Shown one piece after another: positions 11,848-22,040 of a DNA stretch of 64,000 nt. Origin of the DNA: Margaritispora aquatica (taxonomy: Eukaryota; Ascomycota; Leotiomycetes; Helotiales; Discinellaceae); assembly GCA_007644065.1 (NCBI GenBank), contig VJWN01000001.1, positions 2,494,340 through 2,558,339 on the forward strand. Reading direction: 5' to 3'. Each line of letters opens with the position of its first letter. Within the stretch, counting starts at the first letter, position 1. The position numbers were made by a program, and so were the translations under genes. The notes below the pieces were generated by a model, which ran no database searches, was not told where the DNA came from, and saw only the letters and a list, made by a program, of their open reading frames with translations.

Positions 11848-13179
11848 ATGGCACCTCTCTTAGAAGATCCTCGATTTCGACAGACTTGGAACCAAATTTC
11901 GCACAATGCCGAGACTGCGACAGAGACTGCTGCTGCCGGTATCTGGTCCTTCCAGCATACGTACCTAAATCCATGTTTTGCCTCTGTATCTTCTGGCTTT
12001 GACCAGTGTATCGGACACTGTTTCCCTGATCGCGACGAACGCGCCCGCCGCACACGAGAAAGAGGCCGCACACGAGGGCGAGCCGAGTTAAGTTTTGACT
12101 TTTATGACGATTGGGACGAGGATGACGGCTTCGGAAATCGAGGTACTTTGGGAGGCTGGGGAAATGATGAATTGGATCGTCTACTGGCAGGTAGTGGGTC
12201 GCATAGCGGAGGTACCGAAGGAATCGACCAAGCACCGAAGCGGAAGAGAGGGATGAGTTATGGCACAAGAGGTCGCCTCGAACCAGATCCAACGATTATA
12301 CCAAACACGAATGCGCTAGGCTTCCTAGGACGTCTCCCATTCAGATTTGGTGGGACCCTCAGGTACAAACCTAGCGCCGCCGATTTGCAAGACCACCCAG
12401 GGACCGCGCGGGCCGAGTTTAGGGGAGAAGAAGGAGAACCTCTCATCCCAGATGACGAAAGCGACGAGGAGATGCCTAAGGGCAAGGGACATGTACGAAA
12501 CCGCAGTTATACTGCAAGCTCGGGTGACACATCAGATTCCTTTCGCTCACGGGGTGATCTATTCCCAAGTGATGGAGAGGATGATGCCGTACCTCTAGAT
12601 GACGAGTTTGCTATGGTGTTGGAGAGGAGGATGACAGATGACAGAAACAGCACAAAGACGAGAAGTAGTAAAGGGAAAAGGGCATCTGGATCACGAACAG
12701 CTTCCAGAAACATGTCACGGACAAATCAGCTCTCACCGTCACAATCAAGACCAACATTAAAAGCGCACCGTGCTAGCTCGGCATCTTCAGCGCAGAGAAC
12801 TCCCAACTCTGTGATAACTCCAGACATGATCAAAACTCCTTCAATGACGGATCTTCAGGCTGAAGAAGATAGAATAAGGGTTGAGGAAGAGATTGAAATA
12901 GAGCGGAAACGGGAGGTGGCAGCAAGACTAGCACTCGAACGTGGACTTCATCCAGCCCTAGAGGAAACGATTATCGAGTCAAAAGCAAGTATGATTCCTG
13001 CTGATGCGGTTGTCGAAATTCCCCACTCTGACAGTGAACCGATCAATACAATATCAAACGCACCAGATATGGAGCGGGGATATGATGCTCAGGAAATAAA
13101 TACAGAAACGTCTGACAATCAGGAGGCAGACGGTCCGTCGGAAGATTTTGTTCCAGCGAGGTTACCACATTTTAGTTAA
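11848..13179 (+). CDS. Conserved acidic, low-complexity fungal protein of unknown function
   Basis: A single exon of 443 aa. The start at 11848 is the first ATG in the frame; the frame is open further upstream but only from a GTG. The N-terminal 70 residues (MAPLLEDPRFRQTWNQ, with AAAGIWSFQHTYLNPC) look folded and helical. Next come a basic RERGRTRGR run, an acidic patch FDFYDDWDEDDGFG and the block PTIIPNTNALGFLGRLPFRF with GGTLRYKPSAADLQ, which has the look of a conserved motif. The rest is serine- and charge-rich with a helical stretch AEEDRIRVEEEIEIERKREV near residue 345. There are no membrane segments and no known catalytic motif. I do not recognise the family by name. Confidence 0.8.
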   Translation: MAPLLEDPRFRQTWNQISHNAETATETAAAGIWSFQHTYLNPCFASVSSGFDQCIGHCFPDRDERARRTRERGRTRGRAELSFDFYDDWDEDDGFGNRGTLGGWGNDELDRLLAGSGSHSGGTEGIDQAPKRKRGMSYGTRGRLEPDPTIIPNTNALGFLGRLPFRFGGTLRYKPSAADLQDHPGTARAEFRGEEGEPLIPDDESDEEMPKGKGHVRNRSYTASSGDTSDSFRSRGDLFPSDGEDDAVPLDDEFAMVLERRMTDDRNSTKTRSSKGKRASGSRTASRNMSRTNQLSPSQSRPTLKAHRASSASSAQRTPNSVITPDMIKTPSMTDLQAEEDRIRVEEEIEIERKREVAARLALERGLHPALEETIIESKASMIPADAVVEIPHSDSEPINTISNAPDMERGYDAQEINTETSDNQEADGPSEDFVPARLPHFS

Positions 13180-13594
13180 TTATGTGCTATATTGGATTGG
13201 GTTATTATGCATGGCGCAGGAGAACTATTTGGGGCGATTAGCTGAATGGCGTTATATCAAGCATGCGAAGCGCTCGCTGCTGGAGGCTGTAAATGTCTTA
13301 CTGTGGTATAGTAATTGGAAGTATTTTGATGTCAAATACAGAGTTTGACTTCGTAATGGTGACGCTGGCGCAATTGTCTTCGTCCAGCGAAGTATGATAG
13401 GCTTCAATAAAATATGTGAGTGTGACACAAGTATTCACACATTGAAAGGATAAGTGGATGTTTGCTGAGGATTAGAAACTGTTTATGTTAGGTATTTTTG
13501 AACATGCTTATACAGGATTGCATTACTACCACAAAAAAAATTGAGCTTGAGGAATGCAGATTGAGTGAGTGGTATATATTACATTATCTCTACT
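13180..13594. terminator. Convergent 3' ends, with a candidate poly(A) signal at 13406-13411
   Basis: An AATAAA hexamer sits about 227 nt after the stop of the plus-strand acidic-protein gene, a plausible polyadenylation signal. The nitronate monooxygenase gene ends from the other side. No further gene is seen. Confidence 0.35.
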
Positions 13595-14647
13595 TTATAG
13601 CTTACTCCTTCCGCCCAAAAAGGTCTGCGCTTGACTTAGCATGTCAACAGCTTCGGAAATCATATCATCAACAATATCTTTGGCTGGTTTGATGTCTGTA
13701 ATGACGCCCGCGACAACTCCCATCAGATGAGGAATATCAACATCGTTGCCTTCCTCCATGTCGTACTCAATGGGAACAACACCCTTCTCTGTCAATTCCT
13801 TAATCTTCTCTGGTTGAGACTCCCATTTATCAACCCATTCATTCCTCCTCACCCTCAATGGACGTCCACTAACCGCCAAAGTCCTCAGTGTATCTTCAAA
13901 CTTCGCACTAACCACACTCTCCTTGTGCGCCTGACTACAACCTGCCTCCGTGCTTGCCACAAATCTCGTCCCAACCCAGACTCCACAAGCTCCCTGCATC
14001 AGACTGCTCGCCAATGTCCTTCCATTGTAGATCCCTCCAGCCGCAACAACCAATGCGGTCTGTCCACCTAGCATAGCAGGCCTATACTGTTTCGCCACAT
14101 CCACACAGCTGGGAATCAAAATCGAATTGGGAATATCCCCTGTGTGGCCTCCACCCTCACCTCCTTGCGCACATACAATGTCGACGCCTGCATCTAAAGC
14201 CTTCTTGGCGTGCTTAGGCGCGCCGACCATATTCATGATCAAAATCCCAGCATCATGCAATCGCTTTATGACATGAGGAGGGGGTATCCCAACCGCACTA
14301 ATGAATAGCTTTGCGCCCTCCTCGATGGTTACTGTGATTAATTCGTCCAAGTGACCGTGGGTATAGTCATGGTTGGTTTTCCTGGCGCCCTCGCCAACTT
14401 TGGGCAAAGCGAGATCAACACCGAATGAGAGATCTGGTGACGCAAGATTGGCTTTGAGCTCATGGATGATTTCTCGGAGTTGCTTAGGCGTGTAACCCAG
14501 TCCACCGATACAGCCCAGTCCACCAGCATTAGAGACAGCGGCAGCTAGGGGGCCGCCGCTTGTCCTAGCCATTCCGGCGAGGAGGATGGGATGTTTGATG
14601 TTGAGGAGGGTGGTGAGCGGAGTGGTTATGGGGCCAGATGGTGCCAT
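13595..14647 (-). CDS. Nitronate monooxygenase with C-terminal SKL (predicted peroxisomal)
   Basis: FMN enzyme of the 2-nitropropane dioxygenase type that oxidises alkyl nitronates such as propionate 3-nitronate to carbonyl compounds and nitrite/nitrate. A single exon of 350 aa. Family blocks seen: IKHPILLAGMARTSGGPLAAAVSNAGGLGCIGG near the N-terminus, AQGGEGGGHTG (FMN site with the catalytic-region histidine), VVAAGGIYNGRTLA and GVWVGTRFVASTEAG (phosphate binding). The protein ends GGRSKL, a canonical peroxisomal PTS1 tripeptide. The start at 14647 is the ATG just before PITTPLTTLLNIKHP; an upstream in-frame extension begins without an ATG. Nitronate detoxification inside peroxisomes is inferred from the signal. 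Confidence 0.93.
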   Translation of the reverse strand: MAPSGPITTPLTTLLNIKHPILLAGMARTSGGPLAAAVSNAGGLGCIGGLGYTPKQLREIIHELKANLASPDLSFGVDLALPKVGEGARKTNHDYTHGHLDELITVTIEEGAKLFISAVGIPPPHVIKRLHDAGILIMNMVGAPKHAKKALDAGVDIVCAQGGEGGGHTGDIPNSILIPSCVDVAKQYRPAMLGGQTALVVAAGGIYNGRTLASSLMQGACGVWVGTRFVASTEAGCSQAHKESVVSAKFEDTLRTLAVSGRPLRVRRNEWVDKWESQPEKIKELTEKGVVPIEYDMEEGNDVDIPHLMGVVAGVITDIKPAKDIVDDMISEAVDMLSQAQTFLGGRSKL

Positions 14648-15131
14648 GTTTGCGTGTATTGAAATAGAACAATGGAACGTATTTAAGTAGTACAGACAGG
14701 AAGTAGTCAAGAAAGGTGGTATGTGAAGAAGAAGAAGAAAGGTATGTCTCTACTTTAGTGTATATGGGGTGCATATGAGGGTCCCCATGAAACTGGGGAG
14801 CTCGAGTGGAGTTGGTCTCTCGCTTGCGGGTACCTTTGATGGTGTGGGGAAATCGAACCGAGGCACGGTTGAATTTACTTGATGCGAGCTGTCTCGGAAA
14901 GGGCCCGAGAGCCTTGTTTCAACGACACGTGAAAGGAACGATAGACGAGGCGATGCAAGAATAACGACGTCGAGCTTGCATGCACCTTGATCTCACAAAA
15001 GCTTTGAAAAGCTTTGAAAAGGGTGACTTAAAATGAGCTTGGCACACAGGTACCGAATTTCCTATTAAGGAGTAATCACTTGCATCTCATCGAAGCTCAA
15101 AAGTGAGATAAATGCACAAGATGAGAATCCA
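14648..15131. promoter_or_regulatory. Upstream region of the nitronate monooxygenase gene
   Basis: This 484-bp stretch must hold the promoter of the monooxygenase gene and the 3' end of the next minus-strand gene. A doubled GCTTTGAAAA motif lies at about 15001-15020. No coding region is supported. Confidence 0.4.
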
Positions 15132-15384
15132 CTAATCATCATCATCATCATCATCGGATGAACTGCAATCAGTTGTGAACTCAACATAAATTCGTCGTTG
15201 AAATTTGTTTTCATTAGGTACTCGGAGAGACAGATAAGCTACCGTTTCTCTAACCTGCGCTACTGTTGCAAAGACTTGAGGTGGCCTCTCAATCTGACAG
15301 ATAAACAGTTGGTCACTGGCCAAAATTGCCATATCAGACCCATTTCCCAATTCCTGCGACCTTGCCACTGTTACAATAGTCTAT

Positions 15385-17473
15385 CTAATCGATTTGCCCG
15401 TGTTCACGCTTGCGTGAGACAGTAGGAGCAACTTCAGGCGCCTTTTTGACACTGTCAAGAGGTATCAAATCCACAAAGGCCTTCCAACAAACCCTCCAAT
15501 TACCGTCTGGGTGGTTAACCTTCACACCAAACATCTTGGCTAACAAGAGAACATGGTCCCCATCTTTCTCGGATCTCGGATCGTTGCACCTGTGCAGTTC
15601 CTTGTCAAGCCTGTCTCCTAGCTTTGGATAGATTGCACAGTAACGAGAGGTATACGCCCTCGTCAGGAGGTTAAGCTCCTGTGCGGCTGTAGCAATGGCT
15701 TCGTGATACTTGGTCTTAGCTAAGCTTGTACCGACTAAGGGAAACATGGTAATGTTGAGTTCCTCAACAAATTTATCATGACGTTTACGGAGACGTGCCT
15801 CGAATTCTTCTGGACGCGGGGAAGCTTTCATAGTCCGAAGCCGATTGTCTTGTTGCAAGCTTCTGATTTTCTTCGAAGAGAACCCAACTATAACACACCT
15901 AATTAGCGATAGGCGTCAATTGTTTTACTACAAGTAGACACTTACCATACTCAAAAGTCTCACGCCATTGGGTAAATTGCTCGTAAGGAGCGCCGTTCTT
16001 GAACACAAACTCGACCGTCATAAAGACGAGAATGATATTGATCCAGAATGCATGGTCATCTTCAAGCTTGTGGCTCCGTGCGAACTGTTCAATCAAGATT
16101 CCCGGACCAATCTCTAGAATTTTTCGCAGAACATCTACTAGCTTGCTGGGTTCTCCCTGCAGTTCGTTCTTGATACAAGGCACATCAACGATCGAACGAA
16201 GAGGATATAGCGCAGAAAGGTTAGTGCATGCGCTGGCTGTGTATTGCGAGATCAGGCGAGACAAATTTGCTAGTGGTTTTCGTACATCATCGTCGTCGAG
16301 AAAGTCATCACCATACTGAGTGGCAAACTTGGAAGGTGCTCTAATCGACGATAGAGCCGCTGGAAGTAGTACTTGGGGTTGAGCTGCCGAGTTCTGGTCG
16401 CCATTCTCTTGGATAGCTTGTATATTGGGTAGACAAGAAGGGCAAAACCAGAACCCAATCCTACGGCGCTGTTCTTTGAGATCTTCCAGGTCGATGTCGT
16501 TGATTCCAGCTGCGCCGACTTTAAATAGAGTTTCCTTGCATCCCTTCGTGGTGCAGCTTAATGACTCGTTGACCATCAACTTCAACTTCGCGATGGGCAT
16601 TGGAGTCTCGAGGACTTCCGTCGCCTCCAAGATGCTAGCTGGTGCCCTGACCTCACGCTGAGCTGGAGTTGGCGTGTCAAAATTGGCAGGAGTGATTGGA
16701 GAGAAGTCTGGTGCTGACATCGCAACACGGCCATTTCCTTGAAATACGTAGGGAGATCTTGCGGAGTCTACACCAGATCCTGAAGGATCACGCAAAAACG
16801 GCGAGGCCTGGGGAGAAAGCTCTTCCTGGTCTGTTGATGATACCGGCGCAGCTTTTGCCTCTGTAGCACCAAAGCCTGGAGAAAGACTCTCATCATCGTG
16901 TGCATGTTTCTGTTTAGTTGCAAGCAGGCGAGGTTTTTTGCTAAGTTGAGGATGTGTTTCAGCGACCTCTGGGGATACCGAGAGTCGGCCCTTTGGACCT
17001 TTGAGCTTTGACGCAGCTTGATCCTTTTTAGTAGCCTTATCCTTTGTGGCAGCTGCTCTCGCATTCCTTATATCCTCTTGGTAGCAGTTCCATTTGGGTT
17101 TGAGCCTTCCACGTTCTTTTGTAAAATATTCTGGTAGTTGGGCCGATCGTTCCGCAGCTGGTAGTAGGGCTACTTGTATAATTTGGTTCCGCATATGATC
17201 TGTGGCAATGCTACCTACACCTCTCTTTTTCTGGTTCCGAGATGATCTGTCATGTGTATGTTTCTTCCCTAAAGTCAAATTAGTACGTTATTGGGTTGCG
17301 CTTGTGCGCTCGTCGTTATTCGCACCTTCATAGTCTTCATCAGAGTTTTGGCTATCTTCAACTTCCTTCTCTTCTTCTGCAGTCAAGGCCAATTCGTCCC
17401 GAGAGGCTGAACTCACTGCATAGGTTGGCTCGGTGCTCAGGGAAGACGACGTGTCTGCAACATTTGGGGCCAT
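15385..17473 (-). CDS. Unknown C4-cysteine protein, possible DNA or protein binding
   Basis: Three exons, 17473-17326, 17268-15946 and 15887-15385, give 657 aa. Both introns (57 and 58 nt) have good branch sites (TACTAAT and GCTAAT). The N-terminal 200 residues are acidic and then basic and disordered, with KKHTHDRSSRNQKKR as a likely nuclear signal and KWNCYQEDIRNARAA following. In the middle, CTTKGCKETLF and FWFCPSC supply four cysteines (C-x4-C, a gap, C-x2-C) that could bind one zinc. The C-terminal 250 residues are helical and look folded. I do not recognise the family. The frame may instead continue past the stop by a 40-nt intron (15368-15407) to a last exon 15367-15132 ending in an aspartate run, making 728 aa; see the findings. 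It is head to head with the Hsp70-like gene. Confidence 0.8.
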
Positions 17474-17967
17474 TTCTAACGATTTGGTGATAATCCTAGA
17501 ATGAAAGCTGTCAACGCGTAGAGGATTTCCTGTCGACTACAAAGTTTGTGATGCTAAAGAAGTCGCACAGACTGAAATAAGGCTTAAATTGAATCGTGCC
17601 TAAGAAGCGAATTAAGCGAGGCTACAATATCTACAGCACGAGTGGCACCTTGGCATTGTAAATAAACACAACAAATCTGCTATCTGCGCAACTACGCCTA
17701 CACCTTCCCACCAAGCGTTCTTAACTTGGTGGTCTATTTTGCAGAATCAATATTTCGCACCAACAAATTCATCTACCATGGCTCCCCCAGCACCTCGTTC
17801 GCGCGTTGCAGCTTCAAAGAAAGCAATCCGTGGTGGCAAAGGCACGTTACATCTCTTCTTAATCGCTCCTTTCCTTTACTGACGAGCATTTTTGTTCTCT
17901 AGGAAATTCTGCTGGTTCAAAGCACGTTTCAAAGCCGCACAATGAAGATTAGCACGAGGACTCGTCC
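17474..17967. promoter_or_regulatory. Divergent promoter region, with a short upstream ORF
   Basis: This 494-bp region separates two divergent genes. On the plus strand a small ORF (17778-17882, 34 aa) starts MAPPAPRSR, an opening that resembles MPPPAPKK of the Hsp70-like protein. It could be an upstream ORF or a 5' exon, but I found no splice that keeps the frame. Confidence 0.4.
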
Positions 17968-20697
17968 ATGCCCCCGCCTGCGCCCAAGAAGATCGGAAAA
18001 CTCGTCATAGGAATTGATCTAGGCACTACTAGGGTTGCTGTTGCCACGAAAGAGGTTCTTTACAAAGATGCTAATGAAACTTCTAAACAAGACTTTCCCA
18101 AGGTTTTTGCTAATTGGCCTGCATTCTCATCTGGTGGTGATTACAGGTTCCCATCAACATTCATATACTACCAACCCCAGGCTAGGCTACCACTTATAGG
18201 AAATGCTCTTACTCTAATCCGTAAGAGTCCGTCATATGAGCCTAGTCGTATGATTCGCCAGCTCAAGATGCTGTTTCACGATGCACAGGGAAATGCAATC
18301 ACCTTAGCGATGCATGACAAGGTCAAGCAACAATTGCGGGTTGCTGGAAAGACACCCGACGAAGCTCTCCATGATTTAGTACATGTCATCTACGATATTC
18401 TCTTCGATGACTCCAAGGGCAATGGATCTACCCTTGGTAAGATCTACGATCATCTAAAGCAACTTGACTTCGAACTCGTGATCGCTGTACCTCCTGGACG
18501 GTCAACTGTTGATCACGCCCGAGTACGCCAGGCCTTTGTGCAGGGACCCATCAAGTCAACTGCTGTGTTTGTCGAGTCGGAACCTGCTGCAATGTTCCGT
18601 AGCTGGGTCTACGATGGTAATTCTACTCGCAATTGGGCTGTAGGCAAGTCGTTCCTCATCGCAGACATTGGCGGCGGTACATGCTGTGTTGCTCGATTGC
18701 AGCTGCAACGCTTAAAGCCGAGTCTTGGGTTCAAACAGGTTTCTGCTAGTCTGAGTGTTCCCTTCGGAGCGGAGACTGTCTCAGATGCCTTCCAGGTGCT
18801 TGCCAATTCTAAAGTCCCCCAAGAATGGCCAGACAGAGATTTCGAGATGGGTAAGATTTGCTTGGAGTTTGAAACCGTTTGGAAGCCAGCATTCGGTGCA
18901 AAACCACGTGTAGATTGCAGATTGGATCGTTCCGGAGTTCGCAATCAGTGGTGGGAGTTCTCATTGTAAGCTAGGGCACTGGTTAAACGTTACAGTCTTC
19001 GCTAATGACGAATCCAGCGACGAAATCAAAGGATGCTTCGATGTCTGCCTGAAAGAGATCATCCTAGCTATCCGAAAAGAATTTTGGAAAGGCCCGAGCG
19101 ATGTAATTCATCCCAATATCGTGCAGTAGCAACACTTTGGCTAATTCAGCACAGTTCCTTATTCTAGGTGGAGGCTTAGCCGAAAATGAATATGTCCAGA
19201 GAAATATCACTGAAAGCTTCCCACGACTTGATATCCACAAGCTAGGAACGGGGTAAGAGTTGTATCACTCTAAGGCCCTTCACAACTGAGAAAAACTAGT
19301 AAGGAGCATGTGGTTGTTGGTTCGATCCTGGCTCGCCTCGATGAGGATTTCTTGGTCGATTTTCCTATTGTTCGGAGCAAGGCTGGTAAATACACTTCCT
19401 CCCACTAAGATATTCTGGTACTAATACATTATAGCCACTCTGTGGTGAGTTAATCATTTAATACAGGCTTGCTTATTCGACAACTTCATGTGTTGTGAGT
19501 GTAACCCTCAGAGCTTAAGCTGATGCCTATGAATAGGATTCCAGTAACAGAAGATATTGAAAAGCTGAATTGCTACAACAAGCCCAGCTTCAAACGTTCC
19601 TCCGCTGACCCAGAGACGCTATACATACTTGGAGCAAAGTGGCTAGTTAAGAAGGTGATTCACAATTCTCGAACCACATCTTTTCAAATTTGGTTCTAAT
19701 TCAAATCAGGGAACCCAAGGCGCGAAAGTACATGAAATATCCTCTGAAGATAACATTAAGGATGCGGGAGAGCGCCAGCTCGATCGAAGCAAGAGAGCTC
19801 CCGAGTTCGACGAAACCATCCTCACGTTCAACTATGATCCAGGAGATGACCGGTATGCTTACGAATTTGAAGGAAATAATGAAACAGAAGAAACTCTTTG
19901 GGTTGATGAGCGTGGTGAAATTAGTGAGTACTGTGCCTCAATGCGATTGATGTGCACTCATTAATATGCTCTCCAGTCCCATGCCCGGAACATCAGGAAA
20001 AAATCACTTGGAGCCCTTGGCTTAATGGTGCAGATCCAGGATTCGCAATTGATGATCTAGACGATGCTGAATTTAAGGGTGACGGCCAATCTCACAAGAT
20101 CCTGAAGTACTCTATTGAGATGAAAGTTACCGAAACTGCTACAAGCACTGTGAGTAGTACTGTTGCTAGATATTCCCGTTTGGGTAGATGGTGTGCTAAT
20201 TTTGAGTGTAGTGGGCTAAGATTTGGTCTTCTAAGTCTATGAAGGATATGTATGGCGAAGTCGCATTCCGATCTGATCCTGTCCTACAAGAGCCTGTTAT
20301 GCGTCCACAAAATATCTCCGCAGACCTAAAGCAAGGCTTTGATATCGACAGAGACAACCGTGATGCCACCATTCAGGCCAGGGCGGCATCGACCGCACCC
20401 AAGGACCATACTCCCAGTGCCTCTCATCATTCTCCAACCCAACGACGACAGGAGGCTTCCAAATCCAAGCGTGCCACTGTGTCGAATAACGATGACAGCA
20501 AAGATGCCTCGTACGCTCCCGTCGCGGCTTCGAAGAAAAAGAAACTTACGTCCGCGGCAGCAGCTGGTGGTAGTCGTGGTGGAAATGGCGGAACTGTTTC
20601 TTCGACTTCACAAATGCCACGCAGCAATCGACCACCCAGAACCCCATTGAAGCCTGACTACACGGAGCCGTTGTTCGCTGATGAAGATCAAGATTGA
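17968..20697 (+). CDS. Hsp70/actin-like ATPase-domain protein
   Basis: Nine exons: 17968-18965, 19018-19102, 19155-19252, 19300-19385, 19467-19494, 19537-19654, 19710-19923, 19977-20149 and 20212-20697. They give 761 aa, with phases agreeing throughout. The N-terminal ATPase domain has phosphate-1 IGIDLGTTRVAVAT, the connect-type stretch VESEPAAMF, phosphate-2 FLIADIGGGTCC and the adenosine motif FLILGGGLAENEYVQ. This is the divergent Hsp70/HSPA12-like type common in filamentous fungi, not a canonical chaperone: the usual substrate-binding domain and EEVD tail are missing. Instead the C-terminal part holds a possible beta domain (ITWSPWL, SIEMKVTE) and a disordered basic tail (SKKKKLTSAAAAGG). 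The start at 17968 is the first ATG after a stop in frame. The substrate or partner is unknown. Confidence 0.88.
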
Positions 20698-21141
20698 GGT
20701 GAGGGTTCAGTTAACGATTGAGCGTCTAGTACGAAGACGAATGTTGTTGAAGTTGAAGATCGAGTGCATTGCAGAATCATAGGCCAGGGTATCATTCTTT
20801 TTTTTTGTTTTAGCGAAGCTCGGCGAAAGCTCATGTACTATAGAAATACAACAACATGGAGGAAGCAGCACTGATAGTGTCGCGACAATCGCTTCGGTTC
20901 TTATCTAGGCGTTAGGCAAAAAGTGTGAAGATAAACATTTAATCACTGCATTTTCAGAGACTAGTTTTGCTCTGATTTAATCCGTGCTGTGTCTAATTCT
21001 TTCACCTAGCGGATTCTCTCGGGCCTGTACTTCAATAACATCATCCCTATTCCTATCTTCTGACAATTGTGAATTGTCAATTGTTTTTCGCCATAGACGA
21101 CTTTTGCTTGCGATTTCATCGTCTTTGAAGTATAGGTTTTC
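20698..21141. other. Convergent 3' ends
   Basis: Lies between the Hsp70-like stop and the stop of the next minus-strand gene. It has a T-rich run near 20795 and no supported gene. Confidence 0.35.
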
Positions 21142-22040
21142 TCAGTTTGCTGGCAACTGCGGCAGCCGTAAAAGCTCTAGCAGGATATGAGGACTCATAT
21201 CACCCAAATAGGCCACTCTACCTCCAGCTTCACTCAAATCTGAATCCCAGGTATGACAAACAGAAGCAACCGCAGAGTTTCGAGGAGCACTGAGCCGGCT
21301 TGCTTCACCATTGGACACATCGTATATATCAAGTGTTGCCGTTAGTTTATCAGCTAAGAATAACAATCAGTTAGGTTCTGAAACCCGAAAAGGGACCTCT
21401 ATCTCCACTCTTGATAGAATATTGGTGAAAACCAACCTTCTCGTACATCATGTATCGGTCGCCCATAGTGTCTGTACCAACTGTATTCACCCGCAGCTTC
21501 AGGACCTTTATTTTTACTTCTGTACGTTAACATTTCTAGAGAGGTTCCAGTTGGGGGACACAAGCGCCAGGGCAGGCCGAAGCCGTTCAACCAAAATTCA
21601 TCAGGTATATGTGTGAGCATGAGCAGGCGATTCGAACTCCACCGAAACGCGAATTGAAGGCCGAAGACCACTAGTCCTCCTGCTTTCGAAAACCCGCATA
21701 ATCCGCTTAAAATTCGTTTGTTTTGAGTTGTTGGGACGGTAATGCTACCATCTGCGATGATGACTGCGAGGTACTTGTGTTGTACCATTGTGCAGGGAAT
21801 TCCGAAGTTCCATGCAGCTGGTTGCTCATTATCTAACCACGCATACACGTTTTCGTGGGTTCGAAAAAACCGAATAACGGCATATCTTCTCAAGTGCGCA
21901 AGCAAATTCGAAAAGAGGGCTTCGAAAACTTGGAACTGTGTATCGAGGATCATGATGCCAATTATGGGTTTCGTTGGATCATTGATGAGTGAGTCGCTGC
22001 TTGTGGAGAACTCACAAGCTACATAGTTCTGAGTATGCAT
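21142..22040 (-). CDS. Hypothetical protein, orphan
   Basis: A probable two-exon gene: 22040-21437 and 21353-21142, giving 271 aa. The 83-nt intron has a weak GTTGGT donor, a CTAAC/CTGAT region and a TTCTTAG acceptor, and joining keeps the frame. The start is the only early ATG in frame (22040); the frame is also open upstream from a TTG. It is rich in aromatic residues (FRTHENVYAWLDNEQPAAW, EFWLNGFGLPWRLCPP), has no signal peptide and no motif I recognise. The second exon could instead be chance coding. It might be a decayed or lineage-specific gene. Confidence 0.4.

Noticed and set aside
19319..19345. tRNA B-box-like GGTTCGATCC
   Set aside because: Lies inside the Hsp70-like coding sequence and has no cloverleaf partners.
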